DNA from: an uncultured Lachnospiraceae bacterium
GTDB lineage: Bacteria; Bacillota; Clostridia; Lachnospirales; Lachnospiraceae
Assembly (NCBI GenBank): GCA_934317845.1
Contig: CAKRES010000018.1
Coordinates: 1 to 60,030, forward strand
Direction of reading: 5' to 3'
DNA: 60,030 nt
A program made the position numbers and the translations under genes. The notes beneath the pieces are model-generated. The model was not told where the DNA came from, made no database searches, and saw nothing but the letters and a program-made list of their open reading frames with translations. This document shows, piece after piece, positions 25,554-35,342 of this stretch (position 1 is its first letter; each line of letters opens with the position of its first letter).

Positions 25554-27245
25554 CTGGAATACACTCATCTTTTCATCCATCCGCTGTGCTACCTCATGAA
25601 GCACATTTGCCTGATCGGAGATTCCTGTCACAATGCTGGAGATCTCCACCATAGAAGCAGATGTCTCCTCGGTCGCAGCGGCATTTTCTTCGGCGATCGC
25701 CGTCAAACTGCTCACAGAATCTACAACATTGGTACGGGTCTGATCCAGATCCCTGGTACGATCTGCGATCACGTTAATACCGGCAATGGATTCATCCACA
25801 CCATCTTTGATCTGCGCAAATGCTTCCCCGGTCTGATACATATGATCATTCTGTTTTTCAATGATATCACGCACCTGATCCATGGTCTCTACTGCTTTTT
25901 CAGAATCGGCTGTCAACGTACGGATAATACCATCAATCTCCTTGACTGCTTCTGTGGACTGTTCTGCCAGCTTCTGGATCTGGGAAGCAACAACAGCAAA
26001 TCCTCGTCCCTGTTCTCCGGCTCTGGCAGCCTCAATACTTGCATTTAAAGAAAGCAGATTGGTTTCTTCTGCAATCGCTGCAATGAGCTGCGTAGCCTGT
26101 CCGATCTTCTTCGCAGACTGATTGGTAATATCGGTCTGCTCGGCGATCATGTCAATGTATTCATCTGTCTGGTTATTGACTTCCTGTAATTCATCTAAGA
26201 TCTTCATCGCATTCAGGTTTGCATCATTTACGTGATCCGTTGCCTCAAGCAGAGCCGCTACCTTCTCGGAAGTTTCTTTTACCATGTTCCCCATTGCAAC
26301 AACATGCTCCGTTGCAGACTGCGTCTCCTCTGCCTGTGAGGTTGCCCCCTGTGCAATATCATCTACTGCTTCCTCTACCTGAGTCATTGTAGATGCCGTT
26401 TCGGTCGCACTGGAATTCAGCGCATCTGCCGCCTGAATAACAGCATCACTTTCCGCTTTGATCTCATTGACAACATCAACTAAGCTTCCTCGCAAGGTAG
26501 AGATCGCACGCGCCATCACGCCCATCTCATCTTTGCGGTCCTTCAGCTTGGAAGCCTCTCCACTTGATGTAAAATCCATATTCGCCACTTTCCGGATCAC
26601 CCCAACCATCAACTTGATCGGTTTTACAATGATCCGCGAGAAAAACTCTGCCAGTATCATGCAGAGTATCAATGCGATCAGCAAACCAATAATTCCAATC
26701 CGGTTGATCTTCCTGATCGGTGCATTCACCTCTGTCTCATCCGCTGTCACAACCAGAATAAACTTCTGGTCTTTGTCAATATAGGTGGCGGCGTACTTCA
26801 AGTCACCATTGTAGTCATACTCAACAAGTCTCGCCTTTACCTTTTTTCCTGCTGCAATATCAGAAACGATCCCCTTCACAACGGAATTCTCTACCGGCTG
26901 ACCGATCTTTTCTGCGGTCGGATGATACAGCATCGTTCCATCTGCCCCCACTAAATAGCAGTAGCTTGATGAGATCCCTTCCATACCGACACTACTTAAA
27001 TGTTCACTTAAATACTCTTCACTTAATACCCGGTCCTCTCCAACAACAGAAAGTTCCTTTTCCAATGAACCACCATAAGCCTCCGACAGATCCATAATAT
27101 AATTCTTACTGATCTGGCTTACGTTATCCTTTACATTCGGGGCGTAGTTTAACATCATCAATACCCCTACCAGAATTACCGGAATCATAATGATGGCAAC
27201 AACTCTGGCTCTCATGGAGTGTAATAAGCGTACTCTTTCCTCCAT
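25548..27245 (-). CDS. methyl-accepting chemotaxis protein (dCache-HAMP-signalling)
   Basis: 565 aa from MEERVRLLHSMRARV (AGGAGG 8 nt upstream; a TTG two codons earlier is unlikely). TM1 is ~15-35. The extracellular ligand-binding region is ~36-190 (CYLVGADGTMLYHPTAEKIG, typical of Cache domains). TM2 is ~193-213 (IGLLIALILCMILAEFF), followed by HAMP. The cytoplasmic coiled coil has its hairpin tip at EETNLLSLNASIEAARAG. Methylation-type EE/Q heptads flank it. A chemoreceptor suggests a motile host or a signalling role. Monocistronic, with its own promoter. Confidence 0.93.
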   Translation of the reverse strand: MEERVRLLHSMRARVVAIIMIPVILVGVLMMLNYAPNVKDNVSQISKNYIMDLSEAYGGSLEKELSVVGEDRVLSEEYLSEHLSSVGMEGISSSYCYLVGADGTMLYHPTAEKIGQPVENSVVKGIVSDIAAGKKVKARLVEYDYNGDLKYAATYIDKDQKFILVVTADETEVNAPIRKINRIGIIGLLIALILCMILAEFFSRIIVKPIKLMVGVIRKVANMDFTSSGEASKLKDRKDEMGVMARAISTLRGSLVDVVNEIKAESDAVIQAADALNSSATETASTMTQVEEAVDDIAQGATSQAEETQSATEHVVAMGNMVKETSEKVAALLEATDHVNDANLNAMKILDELQEVNNQTDEYIDMIAEQTDITNQSAKKIGQATQLIAAIAEETNLLSLNASIEAARAGEQGRGFAVVASQIQKLAEQSTEAVKEIDGIIRTLTADSEKAVETMDQVRDIIEKQNDHMYQTGEAFAQIKDGVDESIAGINVIADRTRDLDQTRTNVVDSVSSLTAIAEENAAATEETSASMVEISSIVTGISDQANVLHEVAQRMDEKMSVFQL

Positions 27246-27289
27246 TTTCAAAACCTCCTTATGTAATATCTTTGGCTATGCCTGTTATT

Positions 27290-27318
27290 ATTTTAACACT
27301 ATTTTTTGTCTATCTCAA
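27290..27318 (-). promoter_or_regulatory. promoter of the chemoreceptor gene
   Basis: TTGAGA (27313-27318), 17-bp spacer ending TGT, TAAAAT (27290-27295). It overlaps the 3' end of the PH-domain gene upstream. Confidence 0.65.
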
Positions 27319-28852
27319 CCAATTTCCGATGATATTTTTGTTGAAATTTTATTACGATCTGGTCGATCTGATCTGTCGGATACTGTCTGGTCGACTGACT
27401 GCTGTTTACTGCACTCGCAAGCACCTGGATCTGTGCGGTACTCACATGAAACAATTTACCAAAGATACCCTGCGTCACTTTGATATACTGCATATTTTTA
27501 TATGGAAGCGTCACCCGGTTCTTCCCAAAGCATCCCCTCTCTAAGATCAGATAATCCTCATCAATATACAATCCGACCGTGAGATAAGAAAGACAGGCGA
27601 TCACTATCCCGATCATGCCAATGCCGATCATAAGCAGGATTCCCCAAAGCATCCGGTCAGAAAGAGCAGAATGTGTCGCAGCCTCAAAGCCCCATATGGC
27701 TCCTGCACTGATCATTCCTCCAAGGATCACTGCCCAGATCAGATGCCAGAACAGCATGCAGACCGGCTGCTTTTTCATTTCCTTCGCCTCAGGATAAGGA
27801 TACTCCGGAAGCAGCATCGCAAGCTTATCTTTTAACTCCGACTCTTTGCCCATTAAAAGGATCTTTCTTCCCGTGGCGTCCTCTCCTTCTCCGCCAACAT
27901 TGATCACTTCCACATAATAACGACCAAACATCCGGGAAAGACAGGTGGAGGAAAAAGACACGGCCTGGATCTTATGCAGCGGGATCGTATATTCTACCTT
28001 TTTTAAAAGACCTGACTGCACATAAATCTGATCTTTGTTCCGCTTCGCCTGAAAATGATAATCCTTGAGCCAGCCATCCAAAAGCCCCTTCACCAAAGAA
28101 AGCAGCACACCCGCCTGTACAACAATACCAAACAACGCAGAACCGATCGACTTTATAGAACCCATCGTTTCCATCACCGCAAAAATCGTGAACAAAAATG
28201 CCGCGATCGTTGCAAGGATCAATGCGATCGACGTATTAAACAGTGCATTTTTGAAAATCTGTGCCGGAGTATAGGTAATATCAAATTCCTTTTCCATAAC
28301 CACCTGCTGCTCTTCAGAAGAAGACTCCCGCTCCAGTTCCTCCGCTTTTTCCACCCGCTGCATGATAAGTTGTTTTAACTGCTCTGCCCGCTGTTTGTTG
28401 AGCACGATTTTGACATCAGTCTGCTCTGCCGTCGATAAACTATTCGTATCCAGCTTCACCTTATACGTTCCGATCAATCGTTCAAACAGATTCTGCTCTA
28501 AGTTAATGTTAGATATATTGGAAAGCGCGATCGAATTTTTCCTTCGCAGCATTGTTTTTTGTTCCGAGATCAACATGCCGTCCACAACCGTGATCGTCGT
28601 CTTATACCAGCGGTTGACGTAAAACAGACAGATCAGGAAAAAAACGAAAACGATCCCGATCAGCACTGCCAGGCCATAAATGAACTGCTGCGTGCGAAGC
28701 GACAGAAAAGCAGAAACGATCATCTGCTGGTTTCCAAATAAAATAGCAACAAATGCAACCAAAGCACCCCACATCTGTTCTAAGATAAATGTGGGGTCAT
28801 TGCGCGTACAAAATTGTTCTGAATATTCTGTTTTGTTCTCTTCCCCTGCCAT
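27299..28852 (-). CDS. bacterial PH-domain membrane protein (YdbT-like)
   Basis: 517 aa. Helix pairs lie near 35-75, 210-260 and 365-425, separating three bPH_2-type domains: TTITVVDGMLISEQKTMLRR, KRNKDQIYVQSGLLKKVEYT, and DEDYLILERGCFGKNRVTLP. B. subtilis YdbS-YdbT is the closest organisation, reported to affect antimicrobial resistance. Start after AGGAGGCGCGT, 9 nt from the YdbS-like gene. The membrane topology leaves PH domains on one face of the membrane. Confidence 0.82.
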   Translation of the reverse strand: MAGEENKTEYSEQFCTRNDPTFILEQMWGALVAFVAILFGNQQMIVSAFLSLRTQQFIYGLAVLIGIVFVFFLICLFYVNRWYKTTITVVDGMLISEQKTMLRRKNSIALSNISNINLEQNLFERLIGTYKVKLDTNSLSTAEQTDVKIVLNKQRAEQLKQLIMQRVEKAEELERESSSEEQQVVMEKEFDITYTPAQIFKNALFNTSIALILATIAAFLFTIFAVMETMGSIKSIGSALFGIVVQAGVLLSLVKGLLDGWLKDYHFQAKRNKDQIYVQSGLLKKVEYTIPLHKIQAVSFSSTCLSRMFGRYYVEVINVGGEGEDATGRKILLMGKESELKDKLAMLLPEYPYPEAKEMKKQPVCMLFWHLIWAVILGGMISAGAIWGFEAATHSALSDRMLWGILLMIGIGMIGIVIACLSYLTVGLYIDEDYLILERGCFGKNRVTLPYKNMQYIKVTQGIFGKLFHVSTAQIQVLASAVNSSQSTRQYPTDQIDQIVIKFQQKYHRKLVEIDKK

Positions 28853-28861
28853 ACGCGCCTC

Positions 28862-29362
28862 CTATTCCTGTACAAACGGATTGGTATCCGGATGATTCCG
28901 GCTCTCAACCGCATAAGAATTGATCTTCTGCTTTAACTGCTCCACGATACGCTCCGCTTTTTCTTCCTCCAGAAAACGGATCGTGACATCACCACCAGCA
29001 GTTGTCACGATCAGCTTGGAAAGACCAAACATCCGGTCATACGGGCCACTCGCCATGGCAACCTTTTGCAGTCGTTCGATCGGAACAACATTGCGCTCCA
29101 CAAATAAGAAGCCTTCCTTGACATCGATCTCTTCCTCTGTAAAGCGGTAACGGTACCGCTCGTAGCGCACAAACGGTGCGATCAGAGTGACCAACCAGAT
29201 CACAAGCAGAACCAGAAGCAGCCAGATCACAGAAAGATCCTGCTCCGCTACCGATCTGATAAACCAGTAACCGGCAAGCACAACACAAGTCAGCACGACA
29301 CTTAACGTGATCTCTGAAAGAAGCATCAGATTCCTCGCCTTTTTATTGAGCTTTTCATACAT
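28862..29362 (-). CDS. bacterial PH-domain membrane protein (YdbS-like)
   Basis: 166 aa. Two membrane helices at about 14-35 and 44-64, then one bPH_2 domain (~70-150): RYRFTEEEIDVKEGFLFVER, VVPIERLQKVAMASGPYDRM and VTTAGGDVTIRFL. Always paired with the longer YdbT-like protein, which follows after 9 nt. RBS GAGAGGG. Begins 33 nt after the GH26 gene, so it may be read through from the mannoside genes. Confidence 0.85.
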   Translation of the reverse strand: MYEKLNKKARNLMLLSEITLSVVLTCVVLAGYWFIRSVAEQDLSVIWLLLVLLVIWLVTLIAPFVRYERYRYRFTEEEIDVKEGFLFVERNVVPIERLQKVAMASGPYDRMFGLSKLIVTTAGGDVTIRFLEEEKAERIVEQLKQKINSYAVESRNHPDTNPFVQE

Positions 29363-29395
29363 GTTACAAACCCTCTCTTTCCTATAAAATATAGA

Positions 29396-30346
29396 TTACA
29401 GTGTGATCGTATAATCACTGTCATACATTGCTTTTAATTCCTCTTTCGTGTTATACACGCCATCCAGTGCAAACTCCTTGGACCACGTCATATAAAACGC
29501 CCATGGTGTATGACTTTTTTCAATTGCGGAAATGGAAGGATTATACCCTACCTCGGTCAATGCCTTTACTTTATTCGGACTGGTATTTGCACTCAATTCC
29601 TCATACTGCTTCTGATAATCCGTCGCTTCCTTTTCCGGCAGATAGATATCCCATCCAACCACATCACAGAAGTCATCGCCCGGATAACTCTCCTTCGTCG
29701 GTGCGCTCCATACCCAGAGCAGATTATCAAGCTGCTTCTCCTTCGTAAAATAATCAAACATCAGGTAGTAGAGCTGTTTGGCAACCTCGCCGCCCTTAGA
29801 ACCCCACCAGAACCAGGTTCCTTCCACTTCATGGAATGGACGCCAAAGCACCGCGATATGCTCCTCTTTAAAGCGGGAAAGCTGTTCTGCGATCACAGAA
29901 AGGTCACTAAAAAATGCCTCGCGTTCATCACTGCCTTCCACCAGCACCTGCTCCGGATCAAAATCCGTGTGCTCGGTATAAAATGCTTTATCCCGTCCGC
30001 CAATCGGCGAAAACCAGTGAAAGCACAACATCGGAATGATCTCTCCTTCTTTGGCAAGAGAAAGTGCCGTGTCCATTGTTCCCTCATTTTCATATACCTC
30101 GGTCAGACACTCTTTACCGGCATCCTCATAGTTGATGTTCGGGCTGTAGGAAAGCATCTCAAACTCCACGAGCTTTGGATATTTACCGGTCACTTCCTTG
30201 ATATAGGCACGCTCCTCCATCGGCCTGGTCTGCGTATGCTGTCCTGTGATCAGCTTCTTTCCTGCGTGCTCACAAAGGTAAGCAAGCAGCTCCTTTGCCT
30301 CTTTGCTTGCCCGTGGATTAACAGGCTCCTTACAAAATGTACTCAT
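29396..30346 (-). CDS. GH26 beta-mannanase, cytoplasmic
   Basis: 316 aa, no signal peptide or carbohydrate-binding module. The GH26 fold has the acid/base glutamate in LWRPFHEVEG (E173) and the nucleophile in ALTEVGYNP (E265). Conserved aromatic stretches FHWFSPIGG and WFWWGSKGG line the mannose subsites. Lack of export means it should act on imported manno-oligosaccharides. It is 11 nt downstream of the epimerase. The start MSTFCKEPVNPRA follows a GGAGGGAATGCA RBS. Confidence 0.9.
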   Translation of the reverse strand: MSTFCKEPVNPRASKEAKELLAYLCEHAGKKLITGQHTQTRPMEERAYIKEVTGKYPKLVEFEMLSYSPNINYEDAGKECLTEVYENEGTMDTALSLAKEGEIIPMLCFHWFSPIGGRDKAFYTEHTDFDPEQVLVEGSDEREAFFSDLSVIAEQLSRFKEEHIAVLWRPFHEVEGTWFWWGSKGGEVAKQLYYLMFDYFTKEKQLDNLLWVWSAPTKESYPGDDFCDVVGWDIYLPEKEATDYQKQYEELSANTSPNKVKALTEVGYNPSISAIEKSHTPWAFYMTWSKEFALDGVYNTKEELKAMYDSDYTITL

Positions 30347-30357
30347 TGCATTCCCTC

Positions 30358-31533
30358 CTATTCATCCCCTAAGCGGTGGATCATTTCATAACACATTCTG
30401 GCATTGTGATACGGACATTTCCATGGAGAAAGAAGCGGCTCTTTTTCATTCACCGTCTTGTCATAAAAACGCTCATTGTACCACTCTGAGCCTTCCCGCG
30501 TATCTACGATATAGTTCTTTACATAATTCCAGATATGCTCTACAGCTTCCTTGTACTGCACCTCATCCGGACGCTTCTGGTATGCATTGTAAAATCCGAT
30601 CATGGACTCACACTGCACCCACCAGATACGGTTTTGAAGTACGACACCATTTTCACACTCTGCCGCAACACTCTCTCCATCGTATGCCACGGTCAGAATC
30701 TCATGCTCCAGATCCGTAAACATCGGTAAAAACTGCTTATGATATGCTTCCTCATCAAGCACCTCTAATCCACGCTCCAAAAGCCATGCGGTCTCAATAT
30801 CATGACCATAGGAATGAAGATCGATCAGAGAATGCATTGTGCTGTCAAAGAACACCTCCAAACGGTGTTTTTCCGGATGATACATCTTGTCCTTAAACAG
30901 ATCAGCGATAAAATGCATTCCTTCCTTAGCACCCTCATGCCCGCTCACACGGTATAACTCTGTATATGCCTCATAAATATGCAGCATCGTATTCATCGTC
31001 TTTTCTGCCATGACACCATTTTCTGATAAATGCTCATTGCTCTGTGGCTTGAAATCAACGGTAAAAGCTTCCTTATAGCCGTATTCATCGCGGTATTTGC
31101 TCTCGATCAGATCATAAAGTCCCTCGGCAAGGGAAAGTGCCTCCTCGTCCTTTACCGCATCATAATAAGCAGACAGCGCGTAAATGCAAAATGCCATGTT
31201 ATAGGAATGTTTGATCGTATCGCAAGGTTTTCCATCATAGGTCACAGACCAGTAGATCCCGCCTTGTTCCTTGTCAAAGAAATGGTTCTTGATAAACTCA
31301 TACGCATGCGTGGCATAAGGCAGGTAGCTCTCATCATGCAGCGTTAAATAGGCATGGGAAAATGTCCAGAGAATACGGCTCGTTAAAATGCCGCCTTTCT
31401 CCGCCTTTTTATCAAGCACCCGGTCGGTTCCCATATATCCATAGTATCCACCCTGTTCCTCATCCTTTAAGCTCTCCCAGAATGGCAGAATGTGCCCGGT
31501 CAATTCCTGTTTGATCTCTTCTTTCATCGTCAT
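30358..31533 (-). CDS. AGE-family epimerase, probable cellobiose/mannobiose 2-epimerase
   Basis: 391 aa from MTMKEEIKQELTG (AGGAGG 8 nt before; longer starts run into the RBS). (alpha/alpha)6-barrel sequence with the conserved histidines of cellobiose 2-epimerases: DTIKHSYNMAFC, HSLIDLHSYGHDIETAWLL, WWVQCESMIGF and WKCPYHNARMCYE. With GH26 it fits intracellular use of beta-1,4-mannobiose, epimerised to mannosyl-glucose for a GH130 phosphorylase (not in this window). It has its own promoter. Confidence 0.87.
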   Translation of the reverse strand: MTMKEEIKQELTGHILPFWESLKDEEQGGYYGYMGTDRVLDKKAEKGGILTSRILWTFSHAYLTLHDESYLPYATHAYEFIKNHFFDKEQGGIYWSVTYDGKPCDTIKHSYNMAFCIYALSAYYDAVKDEEALSLAEGLYDLIESKYRDEYGYKEAFTVDFKPQSNEHLSENGVMAEKTMNTMLHIYEAYTELYRVSGHEGAKEGMHFIADLFKDKMYHPEKHRLEVFFDSTMHSLIDLHSYGHDIETAWLLERGLEVLDEEAYHKQFLPMFTDLEHEILTVAYDGESVAAECENGVVLQNRIWWVQCESMIGFYNAYQKRPDEVQYKEAVEHIWNYVKNYIVDTREGSEWYNERFYDKTVNEKEPLLSPWKCPYHNARMCYEMIHRLGDE

Positions 31534-31574
31534 TTTCATAACCTCCTTTGTTCTCTTTTGTTTTTTATAGATAA

Positions 31575-31603
31575 AGTGTAGCGTATTTCTGACCAATTCT
31601 CAA
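31575..31603 (-). promoter_or_regulatory. promoter of epimerase-GH26 operon
   Basis: TTGAGA (31598-31603), 17-bp spacer, TACACT (31575-31580), 42 nt before the start codon. Confidence 0.65.
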
Positions 31604-31637
31604 GCAGGTTTTCCGACAGAATATGTCACACAAAAGA

Positions 31638-34091
31638 TCACTGACCGATCAGATCGATCCCTGTACGTTTTTCATCCTGCTCTGCAGCAGCAAGACTGGT
31701 ATAACCGTACTGCTTAACCGTACCTTCCATGATCTGCTCTGCCAGATTTTCACCATTTTGCACATGCGCTACAATGTACTGTCCGTAAAGCTTTAGCATA
31801 TTGTCACCGTAGGTAGAAAGCTCGCCGCGCAGATACGTTTCATACGAGGTATCGTAAGGAGTGTCGTCTGCTGTATGGATCGTTCTCGCCTGCCCTGCCA
31901 GATTCGGATAAGCGGCAGCAAACTCTTCCATCCATGCAACCTGAAGCCGGATGATCTCCTCCATGATCGCCTTTTTTTGTTCCGGAATTACCGGAAACTG
32001 ATCCTTGATACGCTCCCACTGCTCCGGCGCAGTACTTTGTTCCATGCGCCCATACTTCTCCATAATAGGATTCCAGCCCTTTGCCATATTTCTCTTAAAA
32101 TCAATGACATACTGGGTAAGCATCGGTCTTGTCCAGAGAATATACTGACTGTAGCGCATAATATAAAAGGTTTCCCAGTCATCCTGACAGCTCGCTCTGC
32201 CGCCCTCATTTTTCACCAGATCAAATGCCTGAAATTCCATTTTTGCAATATAGTTGGTAAGCTCCTCCTGCGTCATGAGAGAAAGCTCTGATCGAAGAGA
32301 AAGCTCCATGGCATAATGCTCCAGATACGTGTCAGTATAAAAGGCATCTCCCGGCGCAGCCGTCTGTTCCATCAGATACCATTCTAAAAGATAGCCCTCG
32401 CGGATGAGCACCCCGATCAGATATTCACTGAGTTGTTCTATTTTTTCTGTCAGAAAAGCAAGTTGTTCTTCGCCTTTGTCCACCCATATATGATAAGCAT
32501 CTAATATCTCTGCTGCCCGATGGGAAAGCTCCGATGCCACCTGAAACTGTCTGCTGCCATAAAACAGCCACTTCTCAGGAAGCGGGTAAGCCCCCTCCAC
32601 GATATAACCGATCTTTAACGCCGCTGCAAGTCCATTCATCAGGCAGAGCAGTGCCGCATTTTTGTCCTTACGTCTTGCCATACGGATCGCATTGTACTGC
32701 GCCCCCTGTGAAAACAGGCGGGCATAACGCTCAAGCAGCCGGTAGCGCACGGTCATCGGATAACCCTTCTTTAAATAGGCGCGGAAGGAAAGAAACGGAT
32801 CCTCCTCCTTCACCTGCTCTCCCACATACCACAGGGTACCATTGGAAGCAGCCGCCAAAGCCTCCGAAGGAAGAGATAAAAACATCGCATCCGGAAGCGT
32901 TTTATGTTCTTTAAAATAAGCATAGACACGATCCCCAAACAACCGGTCATAAAAATGCGCATACGACATGACACCGATCCTGCCGGAAGCCTCCTTCGTC
33001 ATTTGCCGGCGCATCCCTTTAAATTCCGCCGGAAGTGCCTGAAGACATGCCTCTACCTCATCACCGATCTTTTCATAGCAGTCATCGTCAAGCAAGAGCA
33101 CAAAGCCCGGTCCCCAGTCATGATCTTTGGAAAATGCATCATCAAATCCAAAGCAGTCAGAGCCTTCCCCACACAATCCGGCGATCATACGGTCGTATTC
33201 CGCAGGAAAATGCTCCTTTAAAAGAGGAGCAGCGCAGGTTTCATAATATTCCTGACAGAGCGAAAGCCCGTGCTCAAAAGAGGCATCCAGCTTTTTCTTC
33301 ACCGCCTCATAATAGGCGCGTGTCCGCTCATAAAAATCTGTTTTTCCAAGTGAGGTCTCGATCATGTGCATGGCAGTTTCATAGTGGTTGAGAGCCAAAG
33401 CATCGTCCCCCTCCTGCTCGGCGCACTGTCCCAGTGCCACTAACGCAGCCGCATAGTGCGTGTCCTTGTGTCCTGTTTTAAAGTAGGCAACCGCCTCCGA
33501 CGCATACTGCTTTGCCTGCCGGAACAGATCCGGCTGTCCGTTTCTTGCCATCTCACAAAGGGTATTGGCAAGATTCGTCTTTGTAACCGCAGTCTCCCAT
33601 GCATGTGAGGCATCCTGTTGTACAATGGAAAGTGCCTTGCCTAAACAGTCATATGCCTGCTCATACTGTCCCATTTCCTGATAGAGCAGACTTAAATTAT
33701 TGTAAAGTGCCGAAAACTGCATGTCATTCTTTGGAAGATGCTTCTCATACACCGCCTCAGCCTCGACATAAAATGCCTGCGACTGCTCTAAGCGTCCGGC
33801 ACTGCGCAGTCCATTTGCAATATTTACCAGTGTATTTCCATAGGCAAGACTACCCTCTAAACCACGCTGTTTTAAAAGAAACAACGCCTCTTTTGCCGCC
33901 GACTGCATTTTATCATAAGCACACGTTTCCCGGTAAAAACCGATCAACTCATTCCATAACGCAAGCAGACTGTCATAGTCCTGCTCATCGAAAGCCTTCG
34001 AAACTGCCTCCATCAAAAAGCCTTCGATCTGATCTGTTTTATCCTGTTCAAATAATGCATCCAGTTGCTGCAATGTTGCCGTAATATCCAT
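31638..34091 (-). CDS. TPR - DUF4037 - DUF4125 fusion protein
   Basis: 817 aa from MDITATLQQLDALF (GGGG 7 nt before). Residues ~1-280 are tetratricopeptide repeats (ALYNNLSLLYQEMGQYEQAY, AALVALGQCAEQEGDDALAL). ~285-590 resembles DUF4037, a nucleotidyltransferase-like domain with LCGEGSDCFGFDDAFSKDHD, where GS and acidic pairs could be the catalytic site. ~610-800 matches DUF4125 (MEFQAFDLVKNEGGRASCQD, MRYSQYILWTRPML). Soluble. The function is unknown; the nucleotidyltransferase reading is an inference from motif shape. Extended -10 TGCTATAAT at 34120-34128 upstream. Confidence 0.75.
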   Translation of the reverse strand: MDITATLQQLDALFEQDKTDQIEGFLMEAVSKAFDEQDYDSLLALWNELIGFYRETCAYDKMQSAAKEALFLLKQRGLEGSLAYGNTLVNIANGLRSAGRLEQSQAFYVEAEAVYEKHLPKNDMQFSALYNNLSLLYQEMGQYEQAYDCLGKALSIVQQDASHAWETAVTKTNLANTLCEMARNGQPDLFRQAKQYASEAVAYFKTGHKDTHYAAALVALGQCAEQEGDDALALNHYETAMHMIETSLGKTDFYERTRAYYEAVKKKLDASFEHGLSLCQEYYETCAAPLLKEHFPAEYDRMIAGLCGEGSDCFGFDDAFSKDHDWGPGFVLLLDDDCYEKIGDEVEACLQALPAEFKGMRRQMTKEASGRIGVMSYAHFYDRLFGDRVYAYFKEHKTLPDAMFLSLPSEALAAASNGTLWYVGEQVKEEDPFLSFRAYLKKGYPMTVRYRLLERYARLFSQGAQYNAIRMARRKDKNAALLCLMNGLAAALKIGYIVEGAYPLPEKWLFYGSRQFQVASELSHRAAEILDAYHIWVDKGEEQLAFLTEKIEQLSEYLIGVLIREGYLLEWYLMEQTAAPGDAFYTDTYLEHYAMELSLRSELSLMTQEELTNYIAKMEFQAFDLVKNEGGRASCQDDWETFYIMRYSQYILWTRPMLTQYVIDFKRNMAKGWNPIMEKYGRMEQSTAPEQWERIKDQFPVIPEQKKAIMEEIIRLQVAWMEEFAAAYPNLAGQARTIHTADDTPYDTSYETYLRGELSTYGDNMLKLYGQYIVAHVQNGENLAEQIMEGTVKQYGYTSLAAAEQDEKRTGIDLIGQ

Positions 34092-34157
34092 ATGCAATGC
34101 CCCTTTTTCGTTTTTGGATATTATAGCACATTTTCGGGTCAGAAATAAAACTACATA

Positions 34158-35342
34158 CTACTTTATCGTACGGTGAAATACCTCTGAGCCAATCTCAATT
34201 TGTTTTATTTCTTTTAAACGCAGAAACGAATCTAACTCCATACCATAATCCGTGCTGATATAATCTCTCGATTTGGTCAGATGGTCATAGCAGTTCATGT
34301 CATGTATCATGTTTTCCAACGGAACAACTTTCTTTTCGGCATGTTTTTTCTTTACTACCAGATTTATGGATGTGTTTATCAATCCCTCATCAATCCCTGC
34401 CTTGGCAAGTTTGCAGTCGGGATCATAAAGATTCAGATCTTTTATCACAACGGCGATCGGTGTCACATAAATAGTCGTTTCTCCATTGGAAAACTTCCGG
34501 CAGGGAATCTTTCCGGCTTTCGGCAGATGACACTTCGCCAGCGCATGAATTTTATAGTCCGGATCATAACTTTTTTTAACATTTACATACCGGAACAGAT
34601 CCTCCTGCAAATATTCCTCACAAAACAGCATGGTATTGCCCATCTGAAGCGTTTCTCCATAACGGATTCCGATCAGATAACCACCATCTTCCGCCTTTTC
34701 TCCTTTGTAGGAAGGGTATGCCCAGCCGGAAATGATCTTTCCGTCACTGTCATAAAATTCCAGACAGACCGGGTCCTTTCCTTCCAGCTGTGACGGATTT
34801 CCGGCAAAAACACCATCTTTAGAAATACAGTAAATAGAATAAGACCTGGTCCCTGCTTCTCTTCCTTCCTCCTCGGTATATTGATACTCCGCCGGATCTG
34901 TTCCATCTATATCTCCAAATCGTGCACCGTTGATCGGAAGATATACCTGATCAGTTTTAAATTTCAAGGAAGCGATCACAATTCCGCGCTCCTGTTCTTT
35001 GCTGTACAAATGTCCTAAGATCGTCAGCTTAAAATCATCCGTTTCCGTTACGGTTTGTTCTGTATCTGCACATTCGGCCAATCCCTTTAAATCCGTTGCA
35101 TAATCATCAGAATTGATAAAAAACAGAGAAAACCATTGATACCTGATTCCGGCATAAGCGGTTGGAACCATGATAAACAACAGCAAAACTACAGCAGCGG
35201 CGACCCATGCTTTTTTGTTATAAAAAAGCTTTTTTTGTTCCTGCCGCTTATTCTTTTCACGTATATGTAATAAATCACTTATTTGATCGGCATCTAATGA
35301 GATCTGATCAAAAGTTTCCCGATAAAAATCTCTATTGCTCAT
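34158..35342 (-). CDS. DUF4179-type membrane protein, probable anti-sigma factor
   Basis: 394 aa. The cytoplasmic N-terminus (~1-45) has FDQISLDADQISDLLHI, followed by one membrane helix (AWVAAAVVLLLFIMVPTAYA, ~46-66). The extracellular part is ~330 residues and starts with the DUF4179-like TDDFKLTILGHLYSKEQE. The gene overlaps the ECF sigma gene by 11 nt. Family and context fit a membrane anti-sigma factor that holds its sigma and senses an envelope signal. No zinc HxxxCxxC motif is visible. Confidence 0.75.
   Translation of the reverse strand: MSNRDFYRETFDQISLDADQISDLLHIREKNKRQEQKKLFYNKKAWVAAAVVLLLFIMVPTAYAGIRYQWFSLFFINSDDYATDLKGLAECADTEQTVTETDDFKLTILGHLYSKEQERGIVIASLKFKTDQVYLPINGARFGDIDGTDPAEYQYTEEEGREAGTRSYSIYCISKDGVFAGNPSQLEGKDPVCLEFYDSDGKIISGWAYPSYKGEKAEDGGYLIGIRYGETLQMGNTMLFCEEYLQEDLFRYVNVKKSYDPDYKIHALAKCHLPKAGKIPCRKFSNGETTIYVTPIAVVIKDLNLYDPDCKLAKAGIDEGLINTSINLVVKKKHAEKKVVPLENMIHDMNCYDHLTKSRDYISTDYGMELDSFLRLKEIKQIEIGSEVFHRTIK

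Noticed and set aside
29510..30391. 293-codon plus-strand frame opposite GH26
   Set aside because: GH26 catalytic motifs fix the minus strand; the opposite frame lacks RBS and domain sense.
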